Assembly (NCBI GenBank): GCA_016946835.1
Contig: JACVTC010000004.1
Coordinates: 180,001 to 244,000 of the forward strand
Origin: Neocallimastix lanati (nom. inval.)
Lineage: Eukaryota > Neocallimastigomycota > Neocallimastigomycetes > Neocallimastigales > Neocallimastigaceae
Direction: 5' to 3'
Length of the DNA stretch: 64,000 nucleotides
The stretch's first letter is position 1; every line of letters begins with the position of its first letter. Shown here in pieces: positions 15,630 through 29,129 of the stretch. Below the pieces are notes generated by a model. It was given only the letters and a program-made list of their open reading frames with translations. It was not told the origin of the DNA and did not search any database. A program made the translations under genes and the position numbers.

Positions 15630-18216
15630 TATTAACAATTATATATATACATTTATAATCTTTTAATATAATAATATAATAATGACATTATATTAATATA
15701 ATAATAATGATATATTAATTAGATAAATAAATAATAAATATTTACATTATTTTTTCACTTAACGAAGTAGGTTGTTTATCATATAGCGAATTTATTAATA
15801 AATTGTTATGTAATGAAGAAAGGAATGTGGGATGATCAATACTATTTTTATTATTTAATGAGTTTTTTAAATTATTCGAAGAAGAAGAGGTTATATTTTC
15901 ATTGGTTTCATTTCCAGAATAATTTATATTAATATGAGTGACAGGTTCTTTTCTATTTTTATTGGGTAATAAATTATCCAATACAGTGGTATCATTATTA
16001 ATTTTAATTTTTGTTGAATCCTCAGGAGTCTTTAATGTTGTTGTGCTATTATCTGAGATAGCAGTTGTTTTAGTTTTAGTATTTATATTGATATTAATAT
16101 TTTTGGTATTCCCATTAGTAGTTATACTATTATTATTAATTGATTCTGAGGTCATTTTAGTTAATTTATTTGTAATCGAAGTATTACCTGTTAATCCTGA
16201 TAATAGTAAATCATTATTAGAAGAAGTTAATGATTGATTTAATTGATTTAATTCTGATTTCATATTTTGTGAAGATTTTTGAAGTTGAGAATTTATTAAT
16301 GTTGTATGAGCTAAATTTGATTTTTGTTGTTGTTGTTGTTGAATATTTTGTAATTTTAATAAACTTTGATAATTTTGAATGGAATGATTTGTTAATGAAT
16401 TATTTAAAGTTTGAGATGATGGAGTGGGTATAGTAATTGAAGTAATAGAAGAAGATGGTATTTTATTTTGATCAAGTGAAACCAAAGAATTTGTTGTCAC
16501 TGTAGAAGTTAATGAAGAAGGAATAGTTGGTACTGTTGAAGCGGCAATAGTAGTAGAATTATTATTATTATGAGTAGTTGTTGTAATTGAAGTAGTAACA
16601 TTTGTTGATGTTGTTGTTGTAGTGGTAGCACCTGATATTACGTTAGTATGAAAATGATTTGAATTTGGAATTATATTATTTGCCATATGTATGGGAGAAG
16701 GTTTTGTAATAATTGAAGGAGAAGATTGTTTAACTGATTTTTTAATAGAATTAGTATTATTTTTTGATTGATTTTTCACTATTCCAGTCGATATTGGTAT
16801 ATTAGCCTGTGCCTTGGATGGAGGTGATTTTTGATTAATTTTTTTTTGTTTTGTTAATTGAGATTGTAATTGAGTTTGAGTTAGTTGTAATCCTAAAGAA
16901 GATTTTGGCTTATTCAATGGTGAAAGAGTTGAAATTTGGGAGGTCAACGCAGCTTGTGTTGTGACTGAAGATGGTATTGTAGTTGATAAAGGTAATGATT
17001 TTGCAATAGCGTCTAATGTTGCCGTTGCTGATACTGTTGCTGATGTCAATACTAATCCTGATGCTGTTGTAGTTAATAATGAACTAGCACTTGCTGGAAC
17101 ATTTAATATATTACCATTTGGAATACTATAAGAATCAATTTTAACTGTGGATGTAGGTATTTGACCAATTAAAGAAGATTGCTTATTGAATTGATTTTGT
17201 GACTGTAATTCATTAACTTTTACTTGTGCTTTTGTTTTAAATGAAGTTTGTGGTTGGGAAGACGGAGTAGATATAAAATTAGTTATTATATTTGTGGTGG
17301 GTATAGTAGATGTTGGAACTGCGGTTGAATTTGGAAGTTTTGTTTGAGCTTGAATTTGAGGAGTTGTTTTTAATGATTGAATTGGACTTTGATTTATAAG
17401 TTTTACATTGAGTTGATTTAACTGATGTTGTAATAATGTTTGATTAGCGTTTAAAGAAGGGGATTGATTTACTATACTTATAGGACCAAGGCTATTATTT
17501 TGTAATAATTGTGAAGTTACATCATTTTTATTTTGAGCATCTAATAATAATGATTGGGGTAACTGTTGTGGGGAATGCTGTAACAGTTGTGATTGTTGTT
17601 GTAATAATTGATTTTGCTGAGCTTGTAATAATAATTTATTTGAATAAGATGCTTGGTCCAAAGGTTGACTTACAATGATTTCTTGCTGAGTTTGTAATTG
17701 AGCCTGCTCCTGTTTTTGTAATAACTGTAATCTTTGAATCTGTTGCTGTTGCTGTTGTTGTTGTTGTTGAAATTGAAGTTGATATTGTAAATGAAAAGGT
17801 AATTGTGTATTCTGTCCTACTAATATTTGTTGCTGCTGATTAAAAATTTGTCTTTGTTGTTGTTGTCTTTGTAGTAATTGTTGCTTTATTTATAAATAAA
17901 TATCAATTCAATCATTTAAAATAAATAAATAATATAAAAAAAAAAAAAAAGGATAATATTTATATAAATATTTTTTTAACAATATATATTAACAAATAAA
18001 TTGGGTTAATATTAACTCATTTTCAAATTAATATTCATTTAAAATAATACTATATCATTAAATTAAAATGAATACAAACCTGCTGAAATAATTGTTTCTG
18101 TTGTTGTTTATATTGTTGTGCCCTTAATAATTTAATAGCTTTAATTTAAATTTATATATTATTTTAATTAATTATAATAGCGAATAATATTTATATAATA
18201 TTAGAAAATATTGAAC

Positions 18217-18249
<33 letters not shown>

Positions 18250-18294
18250 CATACGTATTCCTTGCTGTTGAACATCCTGAGATTGTGAATTCAT
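13025..18294 (-). CDS. LIM-domain-binding (LDB1/SEUSS/PtaB-type) transcription cofactor
   Basis: Members of this family (animal LDB1, plant SEUSS, fungal PtaB/Mfg1/Adn1) bridge DNA-binding transcription factors in the nucleus. Nine exons: 18294-18255, 18138-18080, 17883-15746, 15325-15237, 15125-14959, 14745-14575, 14484-14415, 14234-13623, 13212-13025 (TAA). All phases match, giving 1177 aa. Residues 1-745 are Gln-rich (polyQ near 73-85), then Ser/Thr/Asn-rich. Residues about 746-911 resemble the LIM-bind domain: FWKQYVNNYYSD, then MKRTIIPQYFDIIAKSEINS (compare LDB1 RTLIPRYFRSIF), then a GSCILEG...IIYEYDGIL block, VVWYGIVKLIYDK, and MDDLMNYSIRWKRGPK. A low-complexity C-terminus follows, ending in a basic RQRKSKS region and poly-Asn. 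The seventh exon has a weak GTACAG donor; read-through would stop four codons later. The ATG at 18294 is the first in frame. Family assignment is by remembered motif similarity; the exact orthologue is unsure. Confidence 0.8.
13400..13535 (-). repeat. Pentanucleotide array (TTTTA)n in the last intron of the LDB-type gene
   Basis: About 135 bp of TTTTA/ATTTT units within the intron 13213-13622, the same pentamer family as the arrays at 12.35 and 36.9 kb. Confidence 0.95.
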
Positions 18295-19005
18295 ATTTAA
18301 TTATAATAAAAAAAAATATAAGAATATCTATATATTGAATTTTAATATATCCATTTCAATATGTATATATATATATATTATAATGAGTTAGCATTATTAA
18401 TAAATTTCTAGTCATTTTAGATTTATTTCTTAACACTATTCTAATTAGAGAGGAATTAAATAATTCCTTTATACATACAATTGTATTTTCAAACTTACAT
18501 TGCTGACACAATAAAACTTTTTGTTTTTAATTATTTACTAATATAATCCTATTTCTTTCCCTTTTTTTCAAAAATAATTTTTATTGTATAAAATTCCTAA
18601 TTTATATCTATATATTAAATAATGTCCTGATTTTTATTTCATTGAAAAATTATATACTTTAATAATAGTATCTATTATTGAATAATCAATTTTGAAATAT
18701 AATATAATATTTCATATTCGTATAAAAAAAAAATGTATAAATATAATATTAAAATATATCTAAAACTAATATATAGAAAAGATGAAGAAGAGACAATACA
18801 ATAAAAGTTAATGTATTTTATTAAAACAGCATAATTTGAATATATTTATTTTGTTTTATTAATACTGTTTATTTTATTTAACATAAAATATCTATTAAAA
18901 ATTTCTATTGATCGCATAATTTTATTTAATAAATATATAATTTTAAATTTTTAAATTTCTCTATTATCATTTTATTTAAACTGGTTTCACTTTATTTTTA
19001 TTTTA

Positions 19006-19036
<31 letters not shown>

Positions 19037-19214
19037 ATTAATATTCAATATTTATACTAAATTATTAATTAAATTTTTTATATATAAATATAAAAGAATA
19101 CTTTAACTTATTGTTGTTATTAATATAATTGTTTTCAACAATTATAACAATAAGATCTATTATTATTTTATTTTATATGCTTTACTATTTGTAATAATAT
19201 AATAATACTATTAA

Positions 19215-19262
<48 letters not shown>

Positions 19263-20360
19263 ACTTTCTTACTTTAATTTATTAATCCTTTATTTATAAT
19301 AATTATTTTGTGATTGAATATCAATAAGAATAATTGAATATTTGAAAAGGATAACTCATTAATCTTCAACGCTTTTATATATATATATATATAAAAGTGA
19401 TATAATTTTATTTTTGGTATTTAAAAAAAGAAATAATATATTTGAAAAAAGAAAATTGATTATAAAATTTTCATATTATTTATTAAAATAATAAAAATAA
19501 AATAAAATAAAATAAAATAATTATAGAGAATGAAATGAAATTGAAACATTAAATTTCAATTTTAAATAACTTTTGTTGTTATTTTTTTTTATTATTATTA
19601 TTTTTCTAATGATTATTATTATAAAGTTTCATTTAAATTTTATTTTATTTTATTTTGCATTATTTAAATTTTCATTTTAACTGTATTTAGAATTTAATTC
19701 TATTCTATTCTATTATATTATATTAAATCATATTATTATATTATATTGTGTAATATACATATTATAAAAGATGTGAAAAATGATTAAATTTTAATATATA
19801 ATAGGAATAATTTTAATAATTTTCTATCTATACTTTATATATAATCATATAATCTATATTAATAAATGAATTATTTTAAATTATATAGATTTCTTGTTAA
19901 TAATATATAATAAATAGTAATCAATAAATAATAAATAATATATTATAATAATATAATAATATGAATTATAAAATAAATATAGAACTATTAGAATCAAATA
20001 TTTTGAATTAAATTGAAATACATACCAGAGAATAAATTAATAATTGATTTGTTTCAATTTTTTATAATATAACGGAATATATAGAAAAATAACTAAAATT
20101 GTGTAAATTGGATGGAAAAAAAAATAAAGTTTATATTTATATAGTAATAAATGAGATACGTATATATTTATTTCATTTTACAAATAGAATTTAATATATT
20201 TACAATATATTTACAATATATTCCAATCAATAATTCAAAAAAAATAATAAATCAGACGACAAAAAAAATAAATTAGTTTAATATTTATTAATAATATTGA
20301 TATTAACATGTTTACTCTAATTAATTAGGATTCTAATAAATAATATAAAAGAGCATTTAT

Positions 20361-20731
20361 TAATAAATAATAAATAATAAATAATAAATAATAAATAATA
20401 AATAATAAATAATAAATAATAAATAAATAAACAATAAATAATATATAATAAATAATAAATAATAAATAATAAATAATATAAAAGAAATAATAAATAATAA
20501 ATAATAAATAATAAATAATAATAATAAATAATAAATAATAAATAATAAATAATAAATAATAAATAATAAATAATAAATAATAAATAATAAATAATTTAAT
20601 AAATAATTGAATAATAAATAATAAATAATAAAAAATAAATAATAAATAATTGAATAATAAATAATAAATAATAAATAATAAATAATAAATAATTGAATAA
20701 TAAATAATATAAATAATAAATAATAAATAAT
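20361..20731 (+). repeat. Heptanucleotide array (TAAATAA)n
   Basis: About 370 bp of the same 7-bp unit as in the 3-5 kb region, interrupted by TTGAATAAT, ATATAAAAG and AATAATAAT variants. Confidence 0.95.
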
Positions 20732-21108
20732 TAAGAATTAATAATTAAAATTATTAATAGTAGAAATGACAAATAGTGAAATTAAAAAAAAAAAAAAAAA
20801 AAAAGATTTTGTATGAAGTCCTTTTTAACAATATTGAATTATTTTTTAATTGAAGAATTCATAAATAATATTAACAAAAATTCATTCTAAATAATATGCC
20901 TAAATGAAGAGATGATATTATTTATTTATTCACTTATTTATATACTTATACATTTATATAAATTTTACAATAGTTTACTCATCTATATATATATATATAT
21001 ATACTACATAACTTGTTATTTTACTTATATAATTATATATATATATTAATTACAATATTATAATTATTTAACTTCAATAATTCTAAATTTATATATTAAT
21101 AAAAATAC

Positions 21109-21155
<47 letters not shown>

Positions 21156-21159
21156 AATA

Positions 21160-21800
21160 GATACTATTTAAAATATATATTAAATAAAATAGATTATGAA
21201 CCGAATTTTAATTTTTAATTTGATAGTTTTATAGAATTTAAAGTTGTATTCCTAATATTTAATTGTTATTTCTAAAAGATATTCATGTTATGTTGCTTTA
21301 ATTATAATTAATTATAATATTTTAGCTATTAAAATTCTATAATTTTAAATTTATATATATTAAAAAAGATACTTCTTATATATATATATATGTATATAAA
21401 AAAAAAGATACTATTTAAAAGATATAATAAATATAATAGATTATGAGTGGAATTTTAATTTTTAATTTGATAGTTTATAAGAATTTTAAGCTGTATTACT
21501 AATATATTTATAATTATTATTTATTAAAAATATTTTTGTTACGTTGCTTTAATTTTTTATATTAATCATAATATTTTAATTATTAAACTTTCGTAACTTT
21601 AAATTTATATTAATAAAGATACTTTTAAAAAATAAAATAAAATAAAATAAACACCAAGATATACTATTTAAAATATATTGTAAATAATATAAATTATAAA
21701 TACTATTTTAATTTTTATTTTGATAGCTTATAAAAATTTTAAACTGTTTTCCTAATATTTTACTGCAATTAAAAAGTTAAAATGTTTTAATTAAAAAAAG
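21160..21800 (+). repeat. Degenerate tandem repeat, about 249-bp unit, at least 2.5 copies
   Basis: Units start at GATACTATTTAAAA (21160), GATACTATTTAAAA (21408) and GATATACTATTTAAAA (21658), spacings 248 and 250 bp. Each carries the same ordered landmarks: an ATTATGA/AATTATAAA block, ATTTTAATTTTTAATTTGAT, a C/ATGTATT(C/A)CTAATAT block, and, in the first two, GTTGCTTTAATT and a TTTAAATTTATAT...AAAGATACTT end. A partial end of an earlier unit is visible before 21118. No coding potential. Confidence 0.88.
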
Positions 21801-21830
21801 TTTTTTTAAATTTATATTTAATTCTTTAAA

Positions 21831-21927
21831 TTAATAAATTTCTTGGTTAAAGTGAAATTGAATATAATCTATTGTTTAATTAATAAATTTCTTGGTTAAA
21901 GTGAAATTGAATATAATCTATTGTTTA
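21831..21927 (+). repeat. Perfect 48-bp tandem duplication, period 49
   Basis: TTAATAAATTTCTTGGTTAA and the following 28 bases occur identically at 21831-21878 and 21880-21927. The perfection points to a recent event just right of the 249-bp repeats. Confidence 0.95.
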
Positions 21928-22366
21928 CTAATATCTATTTTGATAAACAAAAAAAAAAAAAAGAAAAAAAATTTTGGTATTATATTAAGCATAACAATAA
22001 ATTTAGAATTAATTTTAATACTTTTTTATATAAAATTAATTGTTCATATTTTCCATAGATTAAAACTATCAATGTAACACCTTTAACTAATGCTTTTATT
22101 ATATTCATTTTTTTTAAAGTATATTATTATTAATATTTTATTTTATATTTAGATTATACATTTAAGAAATAAATATTATATTATATTATAACTAGTTTAA
22201 GATAAATATTTTTTTTTATAAAAAGAATTAAAAACAAGATTATTTTTTCTTTTGAAAATTTTTGTCTTAAAATTTGAATAAGTACCTTTTAGAATTTAGA
22301 TATTGTATATTTATATCAATGAATTTTTCTTATTATTGTTGGGGAAAAATAGATATCATTTAAATA

Positions 22367-22406
<40 letters not shown>

Positions 22407-23170
22407 TTTTTTGATTTATTATAAAATAAATATTTGAATTAATAAATATAATAAATATAGAAATAAAAATGTTTTACTACTACTACATTTATATTGCTAT
22501 GAGATGAATTTTATTTAACACTATACAAAATGAGAAAATGAGTTCATAATAATATTATTTTTAGATGTTAATTGAAATAACATAATAAAAGAAATAAAAA
22601 TAAAATAAAAAAAGATACTTTAAAATACTATATCATATATTTAAATAATAATAGTAATTTAGAATTATGTTCAATAATATAAAGAAAAATAATATTAAAT
22701 CATTTTGCATTTATAGTATATATTCAATATTAATTTTGAATATAATATATGAGTCAAAAAAAAAAAAAAAAAAAAAGATATATATTTTACTATTTTTTTT
22801 TTTTTTTTTTTTAATATTTATATATATTACTTTTATTTGTATTTATTTTAATATTAGTATATATAATTTTTTAAGGTTATTTGATAAAAAAAATTTTTTT
22901 AAGTTTTATGTACCTATTAACAGTTTAAGAGTATAATTTAAATTTATTATACAAAAAAAAAAAAAATTAATTTATTTAAAAATCCGTAAAAAAAATAAAA
23001 AATAAAAAATAAAAATAATATGAAATAAAATAAAATAAAATAAAATAAAATATAATAAAATAAAATAAAATAAAATAAAATAAAATAAAATAAAATTTAA
23101 TGAAATTTTAAAACAATAATATTATTGGTTTCCATTTTTTAAATACCAGTAACACATTTTAAAATGAATA

Positions 23171-23207
<37 letters not shown>

Positions 23208-24063
23208 ATATATTAATTTTAAAAAAAATTAATACTTATTAATATTTATATTACTTTGATTTTCAAAAAATTGAAGTAATTTTAAATAGAAGATATTTAA
23301 AGTATATAAGTTAAAAGTCCATATTATTAAATATTTTTAACTACATATATTAATAATAAATTATTTTATTTATTTTTAATTTGTATTAATTATGAAATAG
23401 TGTTTAATATTTTTTTATTATATTAAACTAAAAAAAGGTTAAAAAAATAATTTATGTAAATGATAAAAAATCAAAAAAATCAATTTAAAAAAAGATAGAA
23501 TCAAGACTATATAGCAATTAATGGTTCAAATAAATACAATATAATGATATCAAATATTACAATAATAATGATGTCACGTTATTAATAATATGATAATTGA
23601 ATATTATTAGTTATTATTACAAAATTAAATATCCATTAGATGCAAATTAACAATAAAAATATATAATATTCAAAAAATCATTAAAACTATACTAACATAT
23701 TATGAACTATTCTAAAAATTATATTAACATTATTTAATAGTTGTTTATTAATAATAAATAATAAATTCTTAATAATGCAATATTATTTGTATTATTTATT
23801 ATTTAATATTAATATTATTTATTATATTATTATTTATTACTTTAACATTTATTATATATTATTTATCATTAGTAATTTTATCATTCTATCATTTATTATT
23901 AATATTATTTATTTTTTTTAATATTATTTAAAATTAAATATAAAATATTATGAATATCTTTTAAAATAATATAAGATTACGATAACTATGGGAAAGTAGG
24001 AAAATTAGTTTGGTTTAATTAAATTTATTTTAAAGAAAAATATATATTTTTTTTTAATTCTAA

Positions 24064-24151
<88 letters not shown>
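24064..24151 (+). repeat. Non-coding trinucleotide array (AAT)n
   Basis: About 29 AAT units followed by an A-run. Antisense reading gives poly-Leu, an artefact. Confidence 0.95.
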
Positions 24152-24162
<11 letters not shown>

Positions 24163-25920
24163 AAAAAAAAAAAAAAAGACAAAAGGAAAAAAATAAAAAT
24201 AAAAATAAAAATAAAAATAAAAAATATAATTAAAGAAAAAAAATTTTTTTTCCTATATAAGATATAAGTCATTATGATACCAAAAATGTAAAAATTAGTA
24301 ATTGTCAAATGAACATATATAATTCTTTTTTAAAAATATTTTACTAAGCAAAATAATTTTTAAACTATTTTTCCATAAAAATAAAACTTTTTCATGTAAT
24401 TCTAAATTTTTAAAATTTTTTAAAATTTTTTAAAATTTTAAATAAAAATTAAATAAGTTATAAATATTTGTTCAATTAATATTACTAATTGTATAATTAT
24501 ATATATATTTATATTTTAATATATTTTGTATTTACTTCATATTTATTTATTATTAATATATTTTATTTATTTATTTTTAATCATTAATTCTTATTATTGA
24601 CTATTTTATATTTATATTTATATAATATTAAACATTTAATATTTAATATTTATCATTCATTATTCATTACTTATTATTTATTATTATAATTTATTATCCT
24701 AAATTTATTTTAATTTTCAAATAGTACTTTTTTTTTTTTTTTTTTTTTTTTTTAATGTACTCAATGTTATATGAATATTTGAAATAATAGATTTAGGATG
24801 AAATTGACAAAACTATGCCATTTTATCATTAATGATTTAAATTAAATCTATAGAATTCTTTTTTTGTTTTAAATATATATAATATATATGTAACATAGAA
24901 AATCAATGTTATTACTGATTTAAGTGTAATATCTTGATATTTTAGACATTTTTTTAACAATAAATCTATATAGAATTTACTATGTGATATATAAAGTTTC
25001 CTTTACATAAATATTAAATTTATTATTATTTATTAATTCATTTTTTATATACATTATATATACATTATATATACATTTATTAATCTTTTTTTTTAAAAAA
25101 TTAATTATGACAAATAAAGCAACTATTTTAATTAATATCATATTATTGGAGATAATTAATTAAAAATTTAAGTTTCTAATAATAAAAAAATATATTATAT
25201 TTTATTATATTTTTATTTGTTTGTTACATATTATATAATTATTAGAATTATTCATTATATTAAAATAATGAATATAATGAATAATAAATTTAATAATAAT
25301 TTTTGTCATAAAAAGAATATGTTATTTAGATTTAATTAGTAAATCTATTCAATTAGAATTATTATTATTACTTATAATAAATTAAATATATATATATATT
25401 TTTTTAAAAAAAAATACAAAAAAAAAAAAAAAAAAAAATCATATTTCAAGTTCATTTGATATATATGAATAATTGAAGAATAATAACATTAAATTTTCTG
25501 TAATAATTAAAGGATAATATAAAATTAAATGAAATAAAATTCACTTATGAAAATAAGTAATTAAATTTAAAATTATTAATATTTTATTGATATATAATAT
25601 TATTTTATTATATATATATATTTTTAAAGAAAATAATAATAATAATAATAAATTGAATTTATAATATTGGTTGCTAAATTTAGACATATATTTTAAATAA
25701 ACGAATAGCAAAACTTTTTTCTTTCTTACATCTATTACAATGTTTTGAATTTTTGAATAAGAATTAATTAATTACTTCAGAAGTATAAAAATTTATTATT
25801 TAAGATAAATAAAATAGTAAAAAAAAAATAATTTAAATAATATTTGATATATAAATTTAAATTATTTTTATGGTTACCAAGAAAAATTAAAAAAAAAAAA
25901 AATAGTAAAAAAAATAAATA

Positions 25921-25932
25921 ATGAAATGGTAA
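25921..25932 (+). promoter_or_regulatory. Minimal upstream ORF overlapping the SET gene start
   Basis: ATG AAA TGG TAA begins 5 bases before the SET start and overlaps it in another frame, so a scanning ribosome meets this ATG first. Whether it lies in the mRNA is unknown. Confidence 0.4.
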
Positions 25933-26625
25933 CAACTAAACAATTATTTATTGGAATAACGATTACTTCAGTTACAATATTTATTTGTTCGCGGTTTATC
26001 AAATGTAAAATTTAATATTAAATTATTATTTATATATATTTTTCAGAAATGACTATTAACAAAAATTTATATTATAATTAAATGTTAAATTTATTATAAT
26101 AAGATTATTAATATAATATTAATATTACTATTATAAAATAATTATTTATTTTTTTTTTTTGAATTTTTAATTATTAATAATTTGTTAATTTATAAACGAT
26201 ATTATATTTCTTTTTGAATAGTTGAAGTAAATAACAATAAAAAAGAAAGTGAAACTGAAGATTCTAAGAATATTGAAAAAAATGAAATGCATTTTAAATT
26301 AAAAAGGAATAAAAATAATAAAAAAAAGAATGGTAACGAAATAAATTATATTATAAATTAATAATAAAACATAATTTTTTTTTTTTTTTTTATTTATTTA
26401 TTTATTTATTTTTTTTTTTTTTTTTTGTGTAAAAAAGAAAAAAAAAATAAGATTACATAAAAGTAAAATAAGTAATATTTAAATATTTTAACTTTTCGTT
26501 TTGCTATTATTATTATTTTTATTTTTAATATCATTATTAATTTTATTATATTATATTTAATATATATTTAAAATATTTCTATTTATTAAAATTTTATATA
26601 TTTTTTTATTAATATAATAATTAAA

Positions 26626-26675
<50 letters not shown>

Positions 26676-27652
26676 TTTTAAATTTTAAAATATATATTTC
26701 ATTATTAGTATAATAATAACAATTAATTATTATTATAAATTATAAATTATATGCAACATATAATTAATTATTAATAAATTAATCTTATTTATTATAAAAT
26801 ATTTATTTTAATAAAATATAATAGAATCTGAAGAAGGTAATAGAAAAAAAAGAAATAAAAATGAAAATGATATTCTTAGTAAACTTGAAAAGCTATTTTC
26901 CAGGAAGAATTTCAAAATAGTGGAGAATTTAATAACCCAAATGGTATGAAATAATATATAATATTATAATATTATAAAATACTATAGATTATAAATATTA
27001 TTATAAATATTAAATTATATTATTCATATACTAGATTGAAGAGTCGGAACAAGAAAAATATTTAGAATGGTTATCCAATCAAGAAAAAAATATTTATATT
27101 AAAACCATAAATAAGGATAAAAAGAATAATAAAATAAACAAGGGAATTAATGTATGTATGATTTCAAAAAAGGATATAGTTCCTGGTGAAATTATATACA
27201 CAGAAAAACCTGTAATTTCAATTTTAAATCCTTATTTAGATGTAAATATTTAATATATATATATATATTTTTTTATATTATATATATATAATATTAATAG
27301 AATCAATAAACTAATAAATGTGTATATTTTTGAAACATTAACAAAAAAATTTTTTTTTTTTTTTTTTTTTTTTTTAATAGCAAGAAGAATATTGTCAAAC
27401 CTGCTTTAAAAAAATAATTCTTCCAGATAATGTAGAAGAGAAAAAAGAAAATTTTTGTTCTAGAGAATGTGAATTAAAGTCAAATGAAGCTAAACGATTA
27501 TTTAATAATATATTTTCAACGGACGAAACCACTGAAAAATCATATTTTTCATCGATGTCTTCCTGTTACGGAATTTCATCCTTTGATATTGAATCTGAGA
27601 TTATTTATTGTAATACCTCAAAAATTGAAACCATTCCTATATCACAAAAATC

Positions 27653-27724
<72 letters not shown>

Positions 27725-29063
27725 TAATAATATTGATTCTCCTAAAAGTATAAAAATTAATAATAATAATACTAAGGTTTCAAATAATAAGGAAAGTCCT
27801 TCAATAAAAGAAATCAATACTATTTTTTATTATACTGATGATTCCAATAATAGTAGTCAAATCATAGATTTAGATCCTATGAATAATTTAAATCAAGAAG
27901 CAAACTTTAATAATGATGTTGAAATTATTAAAGTAGATGATAGTCTTAATGATAATAATGGTGGTAATAATAATCATAATTATAGTAATAATATTAACCA
28001 CGGATTTAATTTTGATTCATTAGATATTAATAAGGATTCATTATTTCAATTTTTTGATTCAAAAACTAAATCTACTACAACAAGTGGTGTCAATGAAAAA
28101 ATTATTTCTTATTATAAGCAACTTTGTTGGGAAAAAGAATATTTTTATCCAATACTTATTTTAAAATTATTAATTTTATTTATTCAAGATGAACTATGTT
28201 TCAAGAAAAAAATAAAATTATTAGGTTTATCACCAAATTATCCTACGACATCATCTAATCATCCACGCAATTTACAAAAGCATCAAAAACTCATTAAAAA
28301 TAATTATCCAAGTCATGTTAATAATAATATTAAAATTTATAATTATTCGAATCCACAATATCATTTACAACAACAACAACAACATCACCATCATCAACAA
28401 ATATCACAATTATATCAACAGAAAAACAAAGTAAAGAATAATTTGAACAATAACAACAACAATAATAACAACAACAACGATAATAATAATAAAACATCTA
28501 ATGAAAATGAAAAGCCAATAATTTATACTCTTTATGATCACATAGAAACTTTTCCATACATAAATGAATATCATAAGCATTCCTCTAATATAAATATGGA
28601 AATTAATAATGAATTTTCAAAACATGATTTAAAATTTTTCAATCTAATTCATACTTTATTTTATGATGCATTCTATGAATTTGAAGACTGTAAAGTACAC
28701 TACATAAAATTTTGCAAATATATATATATATATTCATATATTCAATTTATATTAATCAGTTAATTTTTTATTATAAATTTATTTATTCTATTTTTAAAAT
28801 TATTCTTTTTTTTTTTTTTTTTTTTTTTTTAATATTATTACCTATTTATTTTTAATTATTATTTTTATTTATAATTATAGTTTTTACTGATGATATGTAT
28901 CAAATATTAAAACAAAAAGTTATGTATAATACATTTGGTATTACATCTAACGAAAAGTTTAATAATGCAAAAGTAATTTTTAAAATTAAAAATATTATAT
29001 AATAATAATAAAAATAATGATAATAAAAATAATAATAATAAAAATAATAATAATAAAAATAAA

Positions 29064-29129
<66 letters not shown>

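Larger units (their letters stand above)
18295..25925. other. Intergenic spacer, 7.6 kb, AT-rich, no gene seen
   Basis: Head-to-head spacer between the minus-strand LDB-type gene and the plus-strand SET gene, so both promoters must lie in it. It holds repeat arrays, homopolymers (for example A-runs at 19218-19260 and 21118-21154), a degenerate 249-bp tandem repeat and a 48-bp duplication. The only ORFs are short and AT-driven. Confidence 0.65.

Noticed and set aside
15938-16433. Plus-strand ORFs of 99 and 67 aa
   Set aside because: Antisense to the large Q/S/T-rich exon of the LDB-type gene; no independent coding signal.
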